This document shows, in pieces, positions 1 to 7,766 of a stretch of DNA of 29,492 nucleotides. The notes beneath the pieces were generated by a model. The model ran no database searches. It was not told the DNA's origin and saw only the letters and a list, made by a program, of their open reading frames with translations. Made by a program: the position numbers and the translations under genes. Numbering within the stretch: position 1 is the first letter of the stretch; the number at the start of each line of letters is the position of its first letter. Source of the stretch: an uncultured Megamonas sp. (GTDB taxonomy: Bacteria; Bacillota_C; Negativicutes; Selenomonadales; Selenomonadaceae); contig USPM01000011.1 in assembly GCA_900556715.1 (NCBI GenBank), positions 1 through 29,492 of the forward strand, in the 5' to 3' direction.

Positions 1-129
1 TGGATAGCTCTTTGTCTATCTCTACGTACATATTTCTATATACGCTGACTATTTTGTTCGCCTAACTCATGATTAAAATCACAAGTGTGCGGTTCACAAT
101 AATCAAACTAGACATGAATTATCAACCCT
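1..129. other. Unassigned end of window downstream of coaE
   Basis: I see no supported gene here. On the minus strand, after the coaE stop, only short open stretches occur: about 17 codons from an ATG near 115 and about 23 codons in another frame ending in TAG. Neither has a Shine-Dalgarno sequence. No convincing hairpin terminator follows coaE, so the operon may continue past the window edge. Confidence 0.3.
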
Positions 130-723
130 TTATAATAATCTCTCATTCCATATTTTTTCTACTAATTGTAACGTAACTTCTGGAGCATTACTACTATCAA
201 TTACCACATCTGCACGTTTTGCTTTTTCCTCTAAAGACATCTGTGCATCTATTCTATTTATTGCTTCTTCTTTAGTTAAACCATCACGATTTTGAATACG
301 CTCTATTTGCAACTGTCTGCTGATTTTTACGACCCAAACTTCATCGGCAAATTTATCCCAATTAGCTTCATATAAAAGAGGTATATCTAAGATTACTACT
401 TCTATACCATTTTGTCTACATTCATCTATTTGTTTTATTATTTCATCTTTAATCAATGGGTGCATCGTTGTATTCATCCATGTTTTTTCCTTCTCATCAG
501 AAAATACAATCTGCCCAATAAGTCTGCGATTTAAGCTATTATCTGTATTTAATATCTTACTGCCAAAATGATCTACATATGCTTGCCAAATTGATTTTTT
601 AGGTTCAGATAATTGTCTAGCTATAGCATCACCATCAATGATGAATGCTCCTTTTTGTTTTAAATAAGCACTAACTGTACTTTTTCCACAAGCTATACCA
701 CCAGTAAGACCTATGATTTTCAT
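130..723 (-). CDS. coaE: Dephospho-CoA kinase
   Basis: This enzyme phosphorylates the 3'-hydroxyl of dephospho-CoA with ATP, the last step of coenzyme A synthesis in the cytoplasm. The 197-residue product opens with a P-loop, GGIACGKST at residues 8-16, and has the usual length for the family. The DGD segment near residue 31 and the LDIPLL segment in the middle of the protein fit the CoaE fold. AGGAGG lies 7 bases before the ATG. It is the last gene of a minus-strand run of ldt, polA, mutM and coaE, 32 bases after mutM; polA-mutM-coaE is a common Firmicutes order. CoA supply is relevant to the CoA-ester chemistry encoded at 7350-14666, but nothing in the sequence links their regulation. Confidence 0.96.
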   Translation of the reverse strand: MKIIGLTGGIACGKSTVSAYLKQKGAFIIDGDAIARQLSEPKKSIWQAYVDHFGSKILNTDNSLNRRLIGQIVFSDEKEKTWMNTTMHPLIKDEIIKQIDECRQNGIEVVILDIPLLYEANWDKFADEVWVVKISRQLQIERIQNRDGLTKEEAINRIDAQMSLEEKAKRADVVIDSSNAPEVTLQLVEKIWNERLL

Positions 724-755
724 AAAAATCCTCCTTTCTAGCTTTTATTTTAGAT

Positions 756-1595
756 TTATCTATCATCATTTAATTTTTGACAATTAGGGCAAAAATAAGT
801 ACCTCTACCATTTAATACGATTTTAGTTATTAAATTATGGCAAAATCTACATTCTTTGCCTTTGCGATTATATACATATAAATTATCTTGATGACTTCCT
901 TTTTCGCCTAAACCATTGCGATAATCGCGAAAACTTGTACCGCCATCTCTTATACCTTCATTTATAACCAAATTAATTGCTCGATGAAGTCTTTCTATTT
1001 CTTCATCACTTAAAGAATTTGCTTTGCATTCTGGATGAATTTTACTGATGGCTAATGCCTCATCTACATATATATTGCCCAAACCTGCCACATTTTTTTG
1101 ATTTAATAAAAATGGCTTTATCTTTGTTTTACTCTTATCTAGACAATCTTTTAAATACTCTATAGTAAAATCTGAAGATAATGGTTCTGCACCTAAAGTA
1201 TATAGCCCTTTTAAGCGAGAGATTTCATCTGTAGTTATTAAATCTAAAGTTCCTAATCTGCGAATATCTGCATATATCAACTTAGTTTTATCTTCTAAAT
1301 GATATATTACACAACTATATTTATCTATATCCTCATTTTCCTGTTTATATAATAGCTTTCCTGTCATTCGCAAATGAATGATATTTAATCTGCCATCATC
1401 TAAGGACATGATGATATATTTTCCTCTGCGTTTTAAAGATTTGATAATTTTATCTTGCAAAAGCTTTTTGTATTCATCACTGCTAGGAGATTTTATTACA
1501 TCACCTTTTATGATTTCTACATCTACGATTTTTTTATTTTCGATAAAATCTTTAATCCCTACGACAATATTTTCTACTTCTGGCATTTCAGGCAC
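756..1595 (-). CDS. mutM: Formamidopyrimidine-DNA glycosylase (Fpg/MutM)
   Basis: This is a bifunctional base-excision repair enzyme that removes 8-oxoguanine and formamidopyrimidines and cuts the abasic site. The start is GTG at 1595, preceded by AGGTGG at good spacing. It gives the N-terminus M-P-E-M-P-E-V-E, placing the family's catalytic Pro2 and Glu3 correctly. Starting at the internal ATG (residue 4) would leave another Pro-Glu but shorten the conserved N-terminus. The helix-two-turn-helix segment GLGNIYVDEAL lies in the middle. The C-terminal zinc finger has cysteines at 249, 252, 269 and 272, with the loop arginine at 264. At 279 residues it is of normal length. It lies 33 bases after polA, so replication and oxidative-damage repair are likely co-transcribed. 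Confidence 0.96.
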   Translation of the reverse strand: MPEMPEVENIVVGIKDFIENKKIVDVEIIKGDVIKSPSSDEYKKLLQDKIIKSLKRRGKYIIMSLDDGRLNIIHLRMTGKLLYKQENEDIDKYSCVIYHLEDKTKLIYADIRRLGTLDLITTDEISRLKGLYTLGAEPLSSDFTIEYLKDCLDKSKTKIKPFLLNQKNVAGLGNIYVDEALAISKIHPECKANSLSDEEIERLHRAINLVINEGIRDGGTSFRDYRNGLGEKGSHQDNLYVYNRKGKECRFCHNLITKIVLNGRGTYFCPNCQKLNDDR

Positions 1596-1628
1596 AAAAC
1601 CACCACCTTTTTATAATTAATTTACTTT

Positions 1629-4277
1629 TTATTTTGCTTCTGCCCAGTTTTTACCATAATTAATATCAATGATAAGTGGCACTTTTAAACTAGCTGTATT
1701 TTGCATAGCTGTTGTCAAAATTTCTGATACTTTTTCTATTTCTTCTTTTACAACTTCTAACACTAATTCATCGTGTACTTGCAATAAAATTCTACTTTTC
1801 AAATTAGCTTCTTTTATCGCTTCACTAGCTCTGTTCATCGCAATTTTTATGATGTCAGCTGCTGTTCCTTGAATTGGTGTATTCATAGCCATGCGTTCTG
1901 CTAAAGCACGCTGATTAAAATTACTGCTCTTAATCGCTGGCAAATAGCGACGACGACCAAATAAAGTCGTAACAAAGCCATCTTGATGTGCTTTTTCTAC
2001 AATTTCATGCATAAAATTCTTTACGCCACTGCATTCTTGTAAATAATTATCTATATATTCCCCAGCTTCTTTTGGCGAAATATGCAGATTTTTTGCCAAA
2101 CCAAAAGCACTTATACCATAGATAATACCGAAATTTACAGCCTTTGCCTTACCTCTAAGTTCTGAAGTAACTTCATCTATAGGCACTTTAAATACTTGAG
2201 CTGCTGTCGCTGTATGAATATCCTGATTATGACAAAAAGCCTCTATAAAATGTTTATCTTCTGACATATGAGCCATTATTCTAAGTTCAATCTGAGAATA
2301 ATCGGCAGATAAAATATAATCATAACCTTCGCCTGGCTCAAATAAACTGCGAATTTTTTTACCTTCCGCTGTGCGTACAGGAATATTTTGCAAATTCGGC
2401 TCAGAACTGCTGAGTCTTCCTGTTTCTGTTACAGTCTGATTGAAACTTGTATGAATTCTCTTCGTATGCGGATTGATTAACGCTTTCAAGCCATCTAAAT
2501 ACGTAGTTTTTAATTTATTTAACATGCGATAATCTAAAATCTTAGCGATAATAGGATGAGCATATATTAAATTTTCTAGTACTTCCGCATTTGTAGAATA
2601 TCCTGTCTTTGTCTTTTTCAAAGCTGGCAAGCCCAATTTATTAAATAAAATATCGCCTAATTGTTTCGGTGAATTAATATTAAATATTTCTCCAGCCAAT
2701 TCATAAATATCTTGCTCTAAAGCTGTGATTTGTTTATACATCTGTTCATTCATATCATCGAGTTTTTGCTCATTAATATAAATACCTACAGTTTCCATAT
2801 CACAAAGCATTTTAGCAAGTGGTAATTCTATCTGTTCATAAAGATTTACCATTTTTTCATCAGCTAATTTATCCGCCAAAACATTACTCAAATCAGCTAA
2901 ATGTCTTGCACTACAAATTAATTTTTCTTCTTCATTGAGATTTTCCCATGGAATTTCTTCTTCAATATCTGCCATTTGCCACAATACATTCATTTCGTAG
3001 CTTCGTTTAGCAGGTTCTAGAAGATATGCCATAAGCAAAGTATCATAAATTTTACCTTTTAAATCTAAATTCAAATGGTAAAGCATTTTTACATCATAAA
3101 CAAATTTAGTGATTGTTTCATCTTGCAATACTTCACTGAGTTTATCTATATCTTCTTTTGCTCTTATGATACCCAAGCTATCTTTACAACAAATAGCCAT
3201 CATATTAATAGATATATCCGGCACTTTTCCTTCAAATAAAACCATAAAGGAAACAGATTTTTCAGCTTTTATTTTTGATATTAAAGCATCAATTTTATCT
3301 TGCGTAAACTCCTCATAAACTGGCATAGTAGCTTCAAAATTCAAAGCTAATTCAGCATCATCATTTTGACTTGCAACTTCTAATTTATCAGCTAAGACTT
3401 TTTTCATGCGAGTCAAAACTGTTTTCAACTCATATTTTTGACAAAAATCTTTTAATTTCTGTAAATTAGGAGTCAATTCAAACTCTTGTGGTGTAAAATC
3501 CACATCTACTTCACAGCATATAGTAGCCAATTTATAAGATAATCTCGCTAATTCTTGATTTTCCTGTAATTTTTCTTTTAATTTTTTACCTGAAACATTA
3601 TCAATATTATTCAAGAGATTTTCTAAATCTTGATATTGTGATAACAATTTCAAAGCTGTTTTCTCACCAATTCCTGGCACACCTGGAATATTATCTGAGC
3701 TATCACCCATCAAAGCTTTTATATCAATTAATTTTATCGGTTCAAGACCTGCATATTTTTCTTTAAAAGCTTCTTCATCAAAAATCTGCATATCCATAAT
3801 ACCGCGTTTAGTGAGCATAACTTTTAAATTAGGGCGAATTAATTGCAAAGCATCTTTATCACCTGTTACAATCAATGCTTCATAATCTTGACTAGCCGCT
3901 TTTGTTGCCAAAGTACCGATGATATCATCTGCTTCATAATTATCTTTTTCAATAAAAGCAATACCCAAAGCTTCCAAAAATTCACGTAGTAATGGTATTT
4001 GTGATTTTAATTCATCTGGAGTTTTTTCTCTTTGTCCCTTATACTCTGCATACATTTGCGTGCGAAAGGTTTGACGGCTCTTATCAAAAGCCACAACAAT
4101 ATTATCTGGCTTATATTCCGTCAAAATTTTACCTAACATATTAGCAAAACCCATGATAGCATTTGTATATATACCACTTGAAGACGTAAGTAGTGGTAAA
4201 GCAAAAAATGCTCTATACATTAAACTACTGCCATCTATGACAATAAATCTTTTTTGTTGATCTTTTTCTCGTTCCAC
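1629..4277 (-). CDS. polA: DNA polymerase I with degenerate proofreading domain
   Basis: PolA fills gaps and removes RNA primers in replication and repair. The first ~290 residues are the 5'-3' nuclease, with AFDKSRQTFR, EADDIIGTLA and GDSSDNIPGVPGIGEKTA. The polymerase domain has motif A (DYSQIELR), the O-helix motif B (RGKAKAVNFGIIYG) and motif C (VHDELV). The middle domain keeps the 3'-5' exonuclease position, but the first metal-binding motif, DxE in E. coli, reads SFMVLFEG here. Proofreading is therefore probably lost, as in the Bacillus and Thermus enzymes. I place the start at GTG 4277. GGAGGT at 4282-4287 lies 4 bases before this GTG, but would fall inside the gene if the upstream ATG at 4289 were used. 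The product is 882 residues. The gene follows the transpeptidase by 17 bases. Confidence 0.96.
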   Translation of the reverse strand: MEREKDQQKRFIVIDGSSLMYRAFFALPLLTSSSGIYTNAIMGFANMLGKILTEYKPDNIVVAFDKSRQTFRTQMYAEYKGQREKTPDELKSQIPLLREFLEALGIAFIEKDNYEADDIIGTLATKAASQDYEALIVTGDKDALQLIRPNLKVMLTKRGIMDMQIFDEEAFKEKYAGLEPIKLIDIKALMGDSSDNIPGVPGIGEKTALKLLSQYQDLENLLNNIDNVSGKKLKEKLQENQELARLSYKLATICCEVDVDFTPQEFELTPNLQKLKDFCQKYELKTVLTRMKKVLADKLEVASQNDDAELALNFEATMPVYEEFTQDKIDALISKIKAEKSVSFMVLFEGKVPDISINMMAICCKDSLGIIRAKEDIDKLSEVLQDETITKFVYDVKMLYHLNLDLKGKIYDTLLMAYLLEPAKRSYEMNVLWQMADIEEEIPWENLNEEEKLICSARHLADLSNVLADKLADEKMVNLYEQIELPLAKMLCDMETVGIYINEQKLDDMNEQMYKQITALEQDIYELAGEIFNINSPKQLGDILFNKLGLPALKKTKTGYSTNAEVLENLIYAHPIIAKILDYRMLNKLKTTYLDGLKALINPHTKRIHTSFNQTVTETGRLSSSEPNLQNIPVRTAEGKKIRSLFEPGEGYDYILSADYSQIELRIMAHMSEDKHFIEAFCHNQDIHTATAAQVFKVPIDEVTSELRGKAKAVNFGIIYGISAFGLAKNLHISPKEAGEYIDNYLQECSGVKNFMHEIVEKAHQDGFVTTLFGRRRYLPAIKSSNFNQRALAERMAMNTPIQGTAADIIKIAMNRASEAIKEANLKSRILLQVHDELVLEVVKEEIEKVSEILTTAMQNTASLKVPLIIDINYGKNWAEAK

Positions 4278-4281
4278 AATG

Positions 4282-4287
4282 ACCTCC
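4282..4287 (-). promoter_or_regulatory. Shine-Dalgarno that fixes the polA start
   Basis: GGAGGT on the minus strand, 4 bases before GTG 4277. It overlaps the last base of an upstream in-frame ATG (4287-4289), which has no ribosome binding site of its own. This favours the GTG as the polA start. Confidence 0.7.
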
Positions 4288-4294
4288 ATTACTA

Positions 4295-5479
4295 TTATTT
4301 AGATTTCACATCACTATTACTGTTTTTTGTATCAACTTTTTCCTTTGTATTATCTTGTTTTACTGTATTTATATTTTGTTTAGTATCTTCAATTACAGTT
4401 CCATCTAAATTAATTTTTTCATCTGTCTGTTTTTTAGGTACAACGATTTCTCTAACTTGTGTGTTAGTATTTTCTGTTGTAATAACACTAGGTTCGTTTA
4501 TTTTATTCAAGGTTATTTCTGTTAAGTTTTTATTTAAACTATAATCATAATCGAAAATATTAGCTATATCCGTCAAACGCATATAAGCCACATTACTATA
4601 AAGGCTTACATCAGCTTCACCTTTTTGTGTTTTTACTAAATTATTATCCATAGTTATTGGAGTATTTAATGTAGTAGCTAAAGCTTTAACTGGAACATAA
4701 ATTAAATTCTTATAATTAACTGCTTTATATGGAAGTTTATTTCCGTTAAATATAATATTTACAGGTCCAGCTACATAATTTGGTTGACCATTAGATAATT
4801 CTATAGATTTTTCCACAGCTTCATCAGTTATAAAATCAGCTATACCATAACCTTTTAAACCTTGTTTTACAAAATCTACAGTTAAATTTTGCATATTATA
4901 TCCATCTGGATAAATATAATATGCTACTCTACCATCAAAAGTTTTATCAATAACAAGACGATTATAAATGATTTGAACTTCTGTACCTACATCAACTTTA
5001 TCAAATACTTTTTCTACATCAGCCTCAACCATACGCACGCAACCATTAGATACATAATGACCTACAGAAGATGGTTTATTTGTTCCATGTATACCATAAT
5101 TGCCACCAATACCAATCCAACGATAACCAAGTGGATTATCTTCACCAGAAGGTATGACAAGACTCACATCAGCAGGATCTGTCCATGTAGGATTTACAAT
5201 TTTTTCCATAACTTTATAAAAACCAACTGGTGTCTTTGTTTCTATTTTACCTACACCTACAGGATACATTTCAATACACTTATCATTATCATATAAACGC
5301 AATGAATGTGCTGGTATATTAATTAAAACCCAACGTTTTATATTATTATTTACTTGTATATCCGTCGCTTTATCTGCACCACCGATACTATTTTCTGCTG
5401 TATTTTCAGCTTGAGCATATGCTATTGCATTGAAGATTAACATTGCTCCTAAAAGCAAAAATACAATAATTTTTTTCAT
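4295..5479 (-). CDS. Secreted L,D-transpeptidase (YkuD) with copper-amine-oxidase-like domain
   Basis: This is a predicted periplasmic enzyme forming 3-3 peptidoglycan cross-links or attaching proteins to peptidoglycan. A signal peptide occupies about residues 1-22, ending AYA. The YkuD domain covers roughly 49-165, with catalytic His131 (IHGT) and Cys147 in the SNGCVRM motif. Residues about 235-325 look like the N-terminal beta domain of copper amine oxidases (NKLPYKAVNYKNLIYVPVKAL), a common cell-wall accessory module in this class of bacteria. The last ~65 residues are a polar Thr/Asn/Lys/Asp-rich tail of low complexity. The nearest purine-rich site (AAAGGA) is about 13 bases before the ATG, longer than ideal. 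It heads the run leading to polA, mutM and coaE. Substrate is not visible from sequence. Confidence 0.88.
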   Translation of the reverse strand: MKKIIVFLLLGAMLIFNAIAYAQAENTAENSIGGADKATDIQVNNNIKRWVLINIPAHSLRLYDNDKCIEMYPVGVGKIETKTPVGFYKVMEKIVNPTWTDPADVSLVIPSGEDNPLGYRWIGIGGNYGIHGTNKPSSVGHYVSNGCVRMVEADVEKVFDKVDVGTEVQIIYNRLVIDKTFDGRVAYYIYPDGYNMQNLTVDFVKQGLKGYGIADFITDEAVEKSIELSNGQPNYVAGPVNIIFNGNKLPYKAVNYKNLIYVPVKALATTLNTPITMDNNLVKTQKGEADVSLYSNVAYMRLTDIANIFDYDYSLNKNLTEITLNKINEPSVITTENTNTQVREIVVPKKQTDEKINLDGTVIEDTKQNINTVKQDNTKEKVDTKNSNSDVKSK

Positions 5480-5526
5480 TATAAATCACTATTCCTTTGC
5501 TCTAAAAATTTATATATTTTATCTAC

Positions 5527-5555
5527 ATAATATCACATTTTATTCATAGTATCTA
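5527..5555 (-). promoter_or_regulatory. Putative sigma-70-type promoter for ldt-polA-mutM-coaE
   Basis: On the minus strand TAGATA (-35) is followed after 17 bases by TATTAT (-10), with TG one base upstream forming an extended -10. Transcription would begin near 5520, about 40 bases before the transpeptidase start. The region is AT-rich, so the call is moderate. Confidence 0.45.
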
Positions 5556-5607
5556 TTAGCTAACTAAAAATAATATTTTCCATAAATAAACCGCACTAGA
5601 TTTCATA

Positions 5608-5636
5608 TAGACAACAATTCTTTATCGTTTTATAAT
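5608..5636 (+). promoter_or_regulatory. Promoter for the THF-riboswitch/folT transcript
   Basis: TAGACA at 5608-5613 and TATAAT at 5631-5636 are separated by 17 bases. The predicted start near 5643 lies just before the riboswitch aptamer at 5651, which supports the call. Confidence 0.7.
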
Positions 5637-5650
5637 TGATAGTGCTAATA

Positions 5651-5795
5651 AGCAGAGTAGATATTTGTGCGTTAAGTGTCAAATAGACGGGGAGTTGCTA
5701 TTTGGACGAAAAGTTTTGCTTGCGATACAAATATCGCATCCCGCTGCTACATGAAGGAATGATCCTCCGATGTGGCAACGCAATTTTAAGGAGGT
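5651..5795 (+). promoter_or_regulatory. Tetrahydrofolate (THF) riboswitch with translational expression platform
   Basis: The aptamer (about 5651-5748) has the conserved blocks of the class-I THF riboswitch: AGAGTAGAT, then GCGTTAAGTGT, then a GGGGAGTTGC segment, ACGAA, and the closing GCATCCCGCTGC. The closing stem P1 is AGCAG (5651-5655) with CTGCT (5744-5748). Downstream, CCTCC at 5764-5768 is complementary to GGAGG of the folT ribosome binding site at 5790-5794, suggesting sequestration when folate is plentiful. A second possible switch is AACGCA (5777-5782), complementary to TGCGTT inside the aptamer (5668-5673). There is no U-run before the gene, which favours control of translation over termination. 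The downstream gene is a folate-transporter S component, which agrees. Confidence 0.88.
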
Positions 5796-5806
5796 AGTAT
5801 AATTTC

Positions 5807-6319
5807 ATGCACAATAATTCATCATTATCATCCATCGTTTACGGTGGAATTTTTATGGCTTTAACCATTTTATTTACATATGTTTTTGCCATTCAAACTA
5901 CATTTATACGTGTAGATTTTGCTTTTATCCCTATTTGTTTATATGCTATACGTTTCGGCACCACAAAAACAGTTATTATGGCAGCTTTAGCTGATATTAT
6001 CGGCAGTAATCTATTTATGCCTGGTTTATATTTCCCCGGATTTACACTAAGCACTATTACTGCTAGCTTTATTTATAGTAAGTTTCTTTATAAAAAAACT
6101 ATTACATTAAAAAAATTATTGCTTATGAATTTAACGATTTTTATATTCGTCGATTGCGTTCTCAATAACTTATGGCTTACTATAATGTATAAAGATGCCG
6201 CTACTTCATTTTTCATCATGCGTGCTGTTAAATCCATCATACTTTTACCGATAAAAGCTGTTATTCTATTTAATATCTATAAACCATTACGTTCTTTTAT
6301 CCTCAAATATAATAATTAA
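5807..6319 (+). CDS. folT: Folate ECF transporter S component FolT
   Basis: This is a 170-residue polytopic membrane protein with about five to six hydrophobic helices. It is the substrate-binding (S) subunit type that works with shared ECF ATPase and T subunits encoded elsewhere. Features of the family are the short N-terminus before the first helix, the arginine-containing segment TFIRVDFAFIPICL, and the small-residue helix in AALADIIGSNLF. Substrate assignment to folate rests on similarity to the FolT group and, strongly, on the THF riboswitch in its leader. The ribosome binding site AAGGAGGT (5788-5795) is 11 bases before the ATG and is the predicted target of the riboswitch. A 29-codon gene follows on the same transcript. 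Confidence 0.9.
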   Translation: MHNNSSLSSIVYGGIFMALTILFTYVFAIQTTFIRVDFAFIPICLYAIRFGTTKTVIMAALADIIGSNLFMPGLYFPGFTLSTITASFIYSKFLYKKTITLKKLLLMNLTIFIFVDCVLNNLWLTIMYKDAATSFFIMRAVKSIILLPIKAVILFNIYKPLRSFILKYNN

Positions 6320-6352
6320 ATTTAATTAAAATTCATATTGGAGAATATTATT

Positions 6353-6442
6353 ATGGGAGATTTATTTTTATTATTTCTGATCATCGTTGTTTTTCTTTAT
6401 ACTTTTTGGGACGATGTCTTTACCGATACAAATCAATTTTAA
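6353..6442 (+). CDS. Small single-helix membrane peptide (29 aa), function unknown
   Basis: ATG at 6353 is preceded by TTGGAG nine bases upstream and opens 29 codons ending in TAA. The peptide starts MGDLFLLFLIIVVFLYTFW, one strongly hydrophobic helix of about 17 residues, and ends in an acidic and polar tail containing two Asp pairs (DDVFTDTNQF). It lies 33 bases after folT, before the shared terminator, so it should be co-transcribed under THF-riboswitch control. I do not recognise a family. It could be an accessory peptide for the transporter or a chance ORF. The good ribosome binding site and clean membrane topology favour a real gene. Confidence 0.5.
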   Translation: MGDLFLLFLIIVVFLYTFWDDVFTDTNQF

Positions 6443-6448
6443 AAAGTG

Positions 6449-6489
6449 AAATACTCTAGAGCTTATATAAACTCTAGAGTATTTTTTTT
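6449..6489. terminator. Rho-independent terminator between convergent folT and flavodoxin-ferredoxin genes
   Basis: A perfect 13-bp stem (6449-6461 with 6472-6484) has a 10-base loop and is followed on the plus strand by a T-run to 6489. On the minus strand the hairpin is followed by TTTCACTTTTT, a weaker tract, so it may also stop transcription from the opposite gene. Confidence 0.9.
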
Positions 6490-7258
6490 ATAGATAAAAT
6501 TGATTATTTTTACGTTCACTGCATAAAGGAGTCAAATGCACTCGCAATTTTTCTAATATTTTATTATCTACAAAACGACAATTTATAGGGCAAACTTTTA
6601 CACAACGCAAACAAGAAATACATTTTTCACTATTACATTTATAAGTCTTATCATCAATAGCACCTGTAGGACATTCACTAGCACATCTACCACAAGCCAC
6701 ACAATTTTCCTTTACAAAATCTGGAGCCATTGGAACTACTTTTACTTCTTTATAAGGTCTATTTCCTGGTATTTCATCTACTAATAAAACATCATCTTGA
6801 AGTTTATTTTTTATTTTTTGCACAAAAGTAATTAATTCTGATTTATCTTTTTTATCTGGTCTACCTTTACCAAAATCGTGAATTATAGAATGTTCTGTAA
6901 CGATTGCTGAACCTGCCAAAATTCTAAACCCTTGAGCCTTTGCTAAATCAAAAAGCTCTATTAAAGTATCCTCTTGTGCTCTATTACCAAAAGTTACTAC
7001 AATAACTGCTAAGGCATTATTGCCGTTGATTTTGCTAAAACGTTCTTTAAATGTAGTTGGTACTCTACCTGCATAAGAAGGAACTCCTAAAAATACTAAA
7101 TCACTTTTGTTTAAAATAAAATCATCTGTTTTTGTACTTCTTGAAGTTAAATTTATATTCGTATATTTAGGGCTTATCTGCTCACTTAAAAATTGCAATA
7201 CAAACTTTGTTGAATCAGTTGGACTAAAAAATATATTATACACTTTATCAATATCCAT
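6488..7258 (-). CDS. EFR1-type flavodoxin / 2x[4Fe-4S] ferredoxin protein
   Basis: This is a 256-residue cytoplasmic electron-transfer protein. Residues 1-155 resemble a flavodoxin: the FSPTDSTKF phosphate-binding loop near 11-19, then LVFLGVPSYAGRVP and VVTFGNR. The C-terminal part holds two [4Fe-4S] motifs, Cys186/189/192/196 and Cys213/216/219/223, each followed by proline as in bacterial ferredoxins. This flavodoxin-plus-ferredoxin layout is the EFR1 family found in anaerobes; the partner enzymes are not known from sequence. GGAGAG lies 6 bases before the ATG. The gene is separated from the propionate operon by a terminator and converges on folT. It may be expressed alone. Confidence 0.88.
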   Translation of the reverse strand: MDIDKVYNIFFSPTDSTKFVLQFLSEQISPKYTNINLTSRSTKTDDFILNKSDLVFLGVPSYAGRVPTTFKERFSKINGNNALAVIVVTFGNRAQEDTLIELFDLAKAQGFRILAGSAIVTEHSIIHDFGKGRPDKKDKSELITFVQKIKNKLQDDVLLVDEIPGNRPYKEVKVVPMAPDFVKENCVACGRCASECPTGAIDDKTYKCNSEKCISCLRCVKVCPINCRFVDNKILEKLRVHLTPLCSERKNNQFYL

Positions 7259-7295
7259 AATAATCTCTCCATGTATAAATATTATATATAAATAT

Positions 7296-7330
7296 AAAAA
7301 GAACCCATTAGATTAACTAATGGGCCCTTT
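7296..7330 (-). terminator. Terminator of the propionate operon
   Basis: An 8-bp perfect stem (CCCATTAG 7304-7311 with CTAATGGG 7317-7324) has a 5-base loop. On the minus strand an A-run precedes it and TTCTTTTT follows it. It lies 20-50 bases after the mmdC stop. Confidence 0.85.
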
Positions 7331-7349
7331 TTTAATCTATCGATTAAAA

Positions 7350-7721
7350 TTAACCGATAACAACCATAGCTTGACCAGGTTTTACGCTATCGCCAGCATT
7401 AACTGCGAAAGATTTAACTGTACCAGCAACTGGAGCTGTAATTTCGTTCTGCATTTTCATAGCTTCAAGAATTAAAAGAACATCGCCAGCATTAACTGCT
7501 TGACCTACAGAAGCTACTAATTTAACAATTTTACCAGGCATTGGAGCGGAAACAGTGTTGTCACCAGCAGCAGCAGGTGCAGCAGCAGCTGGAGCAGCTT
7601 TAGGTGCAGGTGCAGCAGCAGGTGCTGGAGCAGCTTTAGGTGCAGGAGCTGCAGCAGCTTTTACTTCTTCAATTTCAACTTCATAAGCGTTACCATTTAC
7701 AGTGATATTAAATTTTTTCAC
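7350..7721 (-). CDS. mmdC: Biotin carboxyl carrier subunit of methylmalonyl-CoA decarboxylase
   Basis: This carries the carboxyl group on biotin during decarboxylation of methylmalonyl-CoA. From the GTG start the product is 123 residues: a beta-rich N-terminus (1-20), a flexible Ala/Pro/Lys linker (about 21-52), and a biotinyl domain whose EAMKM motif puts biotin on Lys89. GGAGGA (7729-7734) is 7 bases before GTG 7721, so a longer reading from TTG 7736 would place the ribosome binding site inside the gene. It is the last gene of the operon, after the 48-aa subunit. A BCCP of acetyl-CoA carboxylase looks similar, but the neighbours (mmdA, mutase, epimerase) support the decarboxylase role. Confidence 0.92.
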   Translation of the reverse strand: MKKFNITVNGNAYEVEIEEVKAAAAPAPKAAPAPAAAPAPKAAPAAAAPAAAGDNTVSAPMPGKIVKLVASVGQAVNAGDVLLILEAMKMQNEITAPVAGTVKSFAVNAGDSVKPGQAMVVIG

Positions 7722-7728
7722 GTCATAT

Positions 7729-7734
7729 TCCTCC
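7729..7734 (-). promoter_or_regulatory. Shine-Dalgarno that fixes the mmdC start
   Basis: GGAGGA on the minus strand, 7 bases before GTG 7721. It lies inside the longer frame opened by TTG 7736, so the GTG is the better start. Confidence 0.7.
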
Positions 7735-7766
7735 AAGAATTTTCTTTTTATATAATTGATGGTGTA

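Noticed and set aside
1..129. Fragment of a transposase or other gene on the minus strand
   Set aside because: Only stretches under 25 codons are open, in different frames, and none matches a family I recognise. It is left unassigned.
4889..5296. Plus-strand open frame of 135 codons opposite the L,D-transpeptidase
   Set aside because: It is the antisense of a conserved catalytic domain, rich in Ile, Tyr and Thr from AT-rich codons, and lacks a ribosome binding site.
7555..7670. Repeated GCA/GCT-rich segment as a DNA repeat
   Set aside because: It encodes the Ala/Pro-rich swinging linker of the biotin carrier, which is normal for this subunit.
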